From: Hydrogenophaga sp. IBVHS1 | GTDB lineage: Bacteria; Pseudomonadota; Gammaproteobacteria; Burkholderiales; Burkholderiaceae_C | Assembly (NCBI RefSeq): GCF_002127265.1 | Contig: NZ_NFUU01000001.1 | Location: forward strand, 744,001-808,000 | Reading direction: 5' to 3' | Length of the DNA: 64,000 nt | Shown here: positions 59,211 to 64,000 of the stretch, piece after piece | Position numbering within the stretch: position 1 is the first letter of the stretch | How the letters are laid out: the number at the start of each line of letters is the position of its first letter | The notes under the pieces: model-generated | Database searches by the model: none | What the model was told of the DNA's origin: nothing | The model's input: only the letters and a program-made list of their open reading frames with translations | Made by a program: the position numbers and the translations under genes

Positions 59211-59432
59211 AAACGGGGAGACGTCGAAGAACAGCCTGTGAATCGCTCTGCATGTCCTGAAACTCTCAATGGTTCCCAGGGGCGAATCGCGGTCGTTGTA
59301 TACACTCATCTGCGCATCGCCAATTAGCGAAAGGCCCAGGAAGCCCTTGCACTTAACGTCGTGTGAAGTCCTGTGTTCGTCTGAGTGCAAGTCGAACTAG
59401 AGCACGTATCAACAATCTGAAAATGCAGACAA

Positions 59433-61940
59433 ATGAACGAAGCTAAATTGTTGGACTGGTTCGATCAGTCGGCGAAGCCATTCCTGGCGAAGTACGCGCC
59501 TGAGCGAATGGCCACGCTCGAGAACGACCACGCGCGCCTGAAGCGACTCATCGGTATGCGAGACTGCGTCACGGTGTGTTTCCTGGGCAACTCAGGTATC
59601 GGTAAGAGCACATTACTGAATGCTTTGGCGGCCGGTGCTGAGCAGGTATTGCCCGCCGGAGGCATTGGGCCCCTAACCGCACAGGCAACAGAGGTGCGGC
59701 ACAGTCCCACACCACTCTTCCGCGTCACCTATCATCAACGCAAACACCTCTGGAAGGTTGCTTTCGCTCTAGAACGTCGGTACGAGAATGAGTTGCGCAT
59801 CGCGCAACAACGGGCCGAGGCGACGGGGCCGATAGAGTCGCACGGCGCTGATCCGGGTGATCTAAGCACGCTGCTTGATGACACGGATCGAGAGGATGCA
59901 GCCGGTAGCGCAGAAGTTCGCGAGCCCAATGCTGACCCCGAAGCGCCCACAAGTGATGCACTCGACCAGATGATCCGGCAAGCCAAGCTGATCGTCACGG
60001 GCGATCAGTTCAGCAAAGTTACTTTGCCCTACCTGATCGATGCACTTCGCGTCGCATGCGACGTGAAGACGCGCTGGAACCAAGACATCACCGATGTTGA
60101 CGCTAAGCGCCTGGCCAGAGTGCGACGCATCTTTCAGCTTTCCAGTGAGCAGCCGCGCTCAAGCGCGGGCAGGCCGGTGCTGCAGCTCTCAAAAGAGAAT
60201 CGAATCTATGAGCGGCGTCAGGGTGACGACGCCAATGCGTTCATGACGGAGCTCCGTGAGCATGCCGCCGGCTTCTTAGCGCCCTTGATTGAGCGGATCG
60301 AGGTGGGCTGGCCGTCCGAGGTCCTGCAATCGGGTGTGGAACTGGTGGATCTACCCGGTGTGGGAATCGCCCAGGACGCCTATCGCGACATCACCAAGCG
60401 CTATGTGCGCGAAAAGGCCCGGGCTATTATTCTGGTGGTGGACCGGGCCGGGCCGACTGAGTCCACGCTGGATCTGCTTCGCAGCAGTGGATACTGGGAC
60501 CGACTGGTTGGTGCAGCAGATGACCCCTCCAGCGATCCATGTACGATGTTGATCGCCGTTACGCGCGTGGATGACGTGGCCTGGACTGCGTGGCAGGGCT
60601 GGGACTCGGCGCAAGGCCCCAGACCGAAAAAGCGTGAGGTCTTCACGCAGAAGATCTCCGAGTTCAAGCCGAGGATGCGTTCGCAAATCATCGAGCAGCT
60701 GGGGAAGATCGGCGAGTCGAGCAACGCCACTGTGCAGGCGGCTCGTGATCAGGCCAGGGCCAGCATTCTGGACAGTTTGGAGATTCATCCTGTCTCGGCG
60801 CCGGAGTACGCCAAGATTCTGAAGGACGATGAGGAAGACGTTCCGATCCTGAAGGATGTGGCGGACACTGGCGTCATTGAGCTCCAGCAGTCACTGGTCA
60901 GTTTGGGCAAGTCTGAGCGCCTGCGCAGGGCAGCCCAGTTGCAAGAGGTCAGTAAGCGACTGGGTAACACGCTATTGAGCGAGTTACAGATCATCGACGG
61001 GCAGTGGCGCAGCGAGGGGCGCGCCGCGGAGGAAGCGCAACGCCTTGAAGAAGCGCTGCAGAAAATCCTCCAACCCAAGCGCGAGGAGTACGACCGTCGC
61101 GTCGGTGCCTTTCGCGAGTTTCTGGACTCGACTGTTCAGGCCAAGATTGAAGCACTAGTGCTGGAAGCGCGGGCTGCTGCTGAGCTCGAAGTTCAGAACT
61201 ACCTCTACTCGTTGCAGCACGCGCACTGGGCCACGCTTCGCGCCGCAGTTCGGCGAGGTGGCACCTTCTATGGCAGCAGAGCCATCAATCTGCCTGATGA
61301 CATCAGCAATTACTTTCAGGAGCCCATGGCCGCAGTGTGGGGCCAGAAGCTTTTGCGCGATGTACGCAAGCGCACCAGCAATCTTTCTGCCGACATCGAA
61401 CAGATCGTGGCAGAGATCTGTGCTTGGGCGAATGAGCATGGTGGTGCTTCGGTCAACCATAAGCTGCTGTTGACGCAGCAGGAACGTGTTGCGGGCATGG
61501 CCGAGCAGATGAAGCAGGTCGGCAAGGAAGCAGTGGACGAACTGCGCAACACAGTGAAGTCCAAGATGTCCGAAGCCATTCGTGGGCCGGTCGAGGTGGC
61601 CTGCAGGCGGTTTGTCCAGGCGGGCAATGACATCGGTCCGGGTGTGAAGTATCGCGTGCTGGAGCTGTTCAAGAAGCTTGCAGCCACAGCAACCAAGGCA
61701 GCACAGGAGCCAGCGATTGCGATCTTGCAGACCAATTTTGCAGCGGTACGTGAAGAGATTCAAACTGCCTTCCGCCAGGGAGGGGATCCTATCCAGACGA
61801 CGGCCAACCTCATCGTTGAAAAGCACGAGGAACGCTTGAAACGCTCGGATGCCCAGAAGCGCCGGCCCATTTTGGAGGAGCTGGAGTTGGTGTTGGCTGC
61901 CTGCCCGGCCAAGCCAGAGATGAATGACACAACCGCGTAG
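59433..61940 (+). CDS. dynamin-like large GTPase
   Basis: 835 residues. G1 G-N-S-G-I-G-K-S-T at 52-60, G3 D306-L-P-G-V-G, G4-like T377-R-V-D380. The G-domain is interrupted by a charged insert around 110-190. The C-terminal half (480-800) is long alpha-helical with coiled-coil character, as in bacterial dynamin-like proteins that act at membranes. No obvious membrane helix. The stop is 27 bases before the SNF2-type helicase start with no terminator between, so they form an operon. Confidence 0.82.
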   Translation: MNEAKLLDWFDQSAKPFLAKYAPERMATLENDHARLKRLIGMRDCVTVCFLGNSGIGKSTLLNALAAGAEQVLPAGGIGPLTAQATEVRHSPTPLFRVTYHQRKHLWKVAFALERRYENELRIAQQRAEATGPIESHGADPGDLSTLLDDTDREDAAGSAEVREPNADPEAPTSDALDQMIRQAKLIVTGDQFSKVTLPYLIDALRVACDVKTRWNQDITDVDAKRLARVRRIFQLSSEQPRSSAGRPVLQLSKENRIYERRQGDDANAFMTELREHAAGFLAPLIERIEVGWPSEVLQSGVELVDLPGVGIAQDAYRDITKRYVREKARAIILVVDRAGPTESTLDLLRSSGYWDRLVGAADDPSSDPCTMLIAVTRVDDVAWTAWQGWDSAQGPRPKKREVFTQKISEFKPRMRSQIIEQLGKIGESSNATVQAARDQARASILDSLEIHPVSAPEYAKILKDDEEDVPILKDVADTGVIELQQSLVSLGKSERLRRAAQLQEVSKRLGNTLLSELQIIDGQWRSEGRAAEEAQRLEEALQKILQPKREEYDRRVGAFREFLDSTVQAKIEALVLEARAAAELEVQNYLYSLQHAHWATLRAAVRRGGTFYGSRAINLPDDISNYFQEPMAAVWGQKLLRDVRKRTSNLSADIEQIVAEICAWANEHGGASVNHKLLLTQQERVAGMAEQMKQVGKEAVDELRNTVKSKMSEAIRGPVEVACRRFVQAGNDIGPGVKYRVLELFKKLAATATKAAQEPAIAILQTNFAAVREEIQTAFRQGGDPIQTTANLIVEKHEERLKRSDAQKRRPILEELELVLAACPAKPEMNDTTA

Positions 61941-61967
61941 CCTCCCATCCAACAAGGGGCAGAAGAC

Positions 61968-64000
61968 ATGCTAGTGGAGTACTGCGGCCAAACGCGCGCC
62001 GTCTTGCGCATCGTGGATGACTTCGGCTTCGAGTCCTACGACCTCGTGAGTGTGCCGGCCCGACTGTTGAGCGGGCCAGCCGCGGCCCCCTTGGTTGAAT
62101 CCAATATCGATCGTCGTCGCGTCAATCAGATCCTGTCGCCTGCACAGCTTGCGGCCGCACGCGCATTGGACGAAGGCGACAACTGGCTAGCGCTGAGCAC
62201 CCGCAGTCTGGCCCGGCTCTATGCTGCTTTCTTGGTGGCTGAAGACCCGCAGCGCCGGTTGGATGCGCGCAAGGCCGCCACGCTGATGCACCAGGTCAGT
62301 CTGGTCCAGCACATCCTCGAGCGCCCTGATTTGCGCAAGGTGTTGATCGGCGATGAAGTCGGCCTGGGGAAGACCATCGAAGCCGGCCTGTTGATGCGTC
62401 GGTTGATCGACCGCAACCCTGCGACGCGCATCCTGTACCTGGCGCCCGCTCGGCTGGTGCGAAACGTGGTGAATGAGTTGCGCGACAAGTTAGAGATCAA
62501 TGCACGCGCCTGGGTAGCCGGCGCGTTAAGTGACGCACGTTTGGACGCCGACAACGTGGTCGTCGCCAGTATCCACAAGGCGGTCTTCGGCCCCAACCTC
62601 GACAAGGTGGCGGCCAGCGGACCGTGGGACGTGCTCATCGTTGACGAGTGCCACCACCTCTCTGACTGGGATCCCGACGGCGGTAAGCCCAACCAGTCAT
62701 TCAAGCTGGTGTCGCAGATAGCCAAGGCCATGCCCAGCACCGGTCGCCTAGTGCTTATGAGCGGTACGCCGCACCAGGGAAACGAAGCGCGTTTCAAAAA
62801 TATCCTGCGTCTATTGTCTGACGACGGCAAGAGTGTTGCGGGCGCCGCGGGTCGGGTGATTTTCCGGACCAAGGACCGCGTGCGTGACTGGCGTGGTGCG
62901 CCGCTCTTCCCGGCACGCGAGATCTGCCAACCGACACTCGTGAGCCTGGGCCAGGCCTACGAGCGCTGGTACCTGGGCATTGGCACCCTTTACGACGCGG
63001 AAGGCCCCACCGGCGTCAAGGCGCGTGCAGCGGGTTGGGCCAAGGGGCAGGCGCTTCAATGGGCGGCCTCCAGTGTGCAAGCCGGCATTGGCTTCTTGGT
63101 TCGACTGGCCATGCGCCGCTTGGGCTGGTCCCTGGGTCACCCGTCACTCACGCGAGCCATTGCTGCACTGCGCCCCTACCGTGGCGGGTCGGACAATGAG
63201 CCGCTGGAGCAGCTTTTTGAACGGCTGTCCCGACAGGTGGGCCATCGGGTCATCGAAGAGGATGCGCTGGAAGACGAAGAGGTCGATGAGGAGGAATGGA
63301 AACCCAACGCTCAGCAGCTAGCCAGCTTGCTAGATGAAGGTGTCCGCCTGGTCGGCACTGATGTCGCTCACGCCAAATGGGATGCCGTCTGCCGATTGAT
63401 CGACGCAGCCAGTGATGAGAAGGTGGTGCTGTTCGCTCAGCCGGTCGAGACAGTGACCGTGGTTGCTGGGATCCTGGAAAAGAGATACGGCCAGAAGCCT
63501 GCGCTGATCATCGGCAACCAGTCAGATGAAGATCGACTGGCCGAGGTTGCCCGCTTCCAGTCCGACGACGGACCTCGCTTTCTGGTGTCGTCCCGCGCGG
63601 GTGGTGAGGGCTTGAATATGCAGCGCGCGCGCCGCCTCATCCACCTGGACGTGCCCTGGAACCCGATGGATATGGAACAGCGTATCGGTCGTATCCATCG
63701 GTTCGGTTCGCGCAAGACCGTGATCGTTGATACCGTCGTGGCAAAAGGTAGCCGTGAGGTGGACATGTACCGCGTCGCACGCGACAAGCTCGCACTCATC
63801 TCGCAGCACCTGGACCCCGACCAGTTCGAGTCCCTCTTCAGCCGAGTCATGTCGCTGGTGCCTCCGAAGGAACTGGAGACCGTTCTCAGCGATGTCACAG
63901 GCACCGTGGGCTTGGATGACCCCGCCATCCAGCAAATCGGCCGGCTGGTCACCGAGGGCTTCCGCTCCTGGAACTCATTCGACGAGGCCTATCGCAAGCA
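61968..64000 (+). CDS. SNF2/RapA-type helicase (partial, runs off the window)
   Basis: At least 677 residues, open at the right edge. Walker A G-D-E-V-G-L-G-K-T at 128-136, DECH box D226-E-C-H229, motif III-like S-G-T-P-H-Q-G-N, and motif VI Q571-R-I-G-R-I-H-R-F-G-S. The core is a SNF2/RapA-like SF2 ATPase. AAGGGG lies 9 bases before the ATG. Linked to the dynamin-like gene upstream. The C-terminus (possible nuclease) is outside the window. Confidence 0.88.
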   Translation, partial: MLVEYCGQTRAVLRIVDDFGFESYDLVSVPARLLSGPAAAPLVESNIDRRRVNQILSPAQLAAARALDEGDNWLALSTRSLARLYAAFLVAEDPQRRLDARKAATLMHQVSLVQHILERPDLRKVLIGDEVGLGKTIEAGLLMRRLIDRNPATRILYLAPARLVRNVVNELRDKLEINARAWVAGALSDARLDADNVVVASIHKAVFGPNLDKVAASGPWDVLIVDECHHLSDWDPDGGKPNQSFKLVSQIAKAMPSTGRLVLMSGTPHQGNEARFKNILRLLSDDGKSVAGAAGRVIFRTKDRVRDWRGAPLFPAREICQPTLVSLGQAYERWYLGIGTLYDAEGPTGVKARAAGWAKGQALQWAASSVQAGIGFLVRLAMRRLGWSLGHPSLTRAIAALRPYRGGSDNEPLEQLFERLSRQVGHRVIEEDALEDEEVDEEEWKPNAQQLASLLDEGVRLVGTDVAHAKWDAVCRLIDAASDEKVVLFAQPVETVTVVAGILEKRYGQKPALIIGNQSDEDRLAEVARFQSDDGPRFLVSSRAGGEGLNMQRARRLIHLDVPWNPMDMEQRIGRIHRFGSRKTVIVDTVVAKGSREVDMYRVARDKLALISQHLDPDQFESLFSRVMSLVPPKELETVLSDVTGTVGLDDPAIQQIGRLVTEGFRSWNSFDEAYRK

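Noticed and set aside
61968..64000. DISARM helicase DrmD
   Set aside because: The SNF2 core fits, but no drmA, drmB, drmC or dedicated methylase is seen next to it in the window; the call stays at SNF2-type helicase.
1..64000. CRISPR array or complete insertion sequence
   Set aside because: No regularly spaced direct repeats, and no transposase gene with terminal inverted repeats, were seen on either strand.

Overview
The window looks like chromosomal DNA of a high-GC betaproteobacterium, most likely in the Comamonadaceae (Hydrogenophaga or a relative). This is inferred from the full periplasmic Sox thiosulfate-oxidation cluster, the ThiE with a long N-terminal extension, the small Gram-negative porin and the SlyX and CsbD proteins. 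It was not tested by a search.

The left part (1 to about 38 kb) is ordinary core and niche metabolism. It opens with the tail of an ECF41-type sigma factor, followed by a carboxymuconolactone-decarboxylase-like protein and an NmrA-like oxidoreductase, the usual partners of that sigma group. Next come slyX, an SDR, a glycine-zipper lipoprotein and an 8.5-kb cyclic beta-1,2-glucan synthase gene (ndvB type). Two Crp/Fnr-like regulators flank a hemerythrin-domain protein. Thiamin genes follow (thiO-thiS-thiG-thiE on the minus strand, thiD on the plus strand), with a TPP riboswitch in front of a CytX-type transporter. The sulfur block has a divergent flavocytochrome c pair (soxE/soxF, fccAB type) facing soxCDYZAXB. 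Then come a porin, a DadA-like flavoprotein, a hybrid histidine kinase, a single-domain response regulator, a DUF421 protein and an isochorismatase-family hydrolase.

From about 38.2 kb the character changes. Gene debris appears (a 5'-truncated VOC gene, the copied tail of a dadA-like gene, and an integrase C-terminus that has lost its tyrosine). Then comes a lone P-loop ATPase with a nuclease-like C-terminus, and a 47-nt copy of the 3' end of tRNA-Thr(CGU) beside its terminator. This copy marks an attachment site. To its right is an integrative element: P4-type integrase, hicAB, small DNA-binding and hypothetical genes, a primase-like gene, a P4-type SF3 helicase/primase, an origin-like inverted repeat and a lone small-terminase gene. 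This layout resembles a phage satellite.

From 47.4 kb to the right edge the cargo is a defence island. It holds a BPTD_3080-type helicase-nuclease with its own DNA methyltransferase, a nucleoside-deoxyribosyltransferase-like protein coupled to a six-helix membrane protein, and a scar made of fragments of a second helicase and a second methyltransferase gene. These are followed by a single-chain GmrSD-type (DUF262/DUF1524) enzyme, a UvrD-like helicase fused to a RelE-like domain, a truncated NERD-type gene start, a dynamin-like GTPase, and a SNF2/RapA-type helicase that runs off the window. The right attachment site is not in the window.
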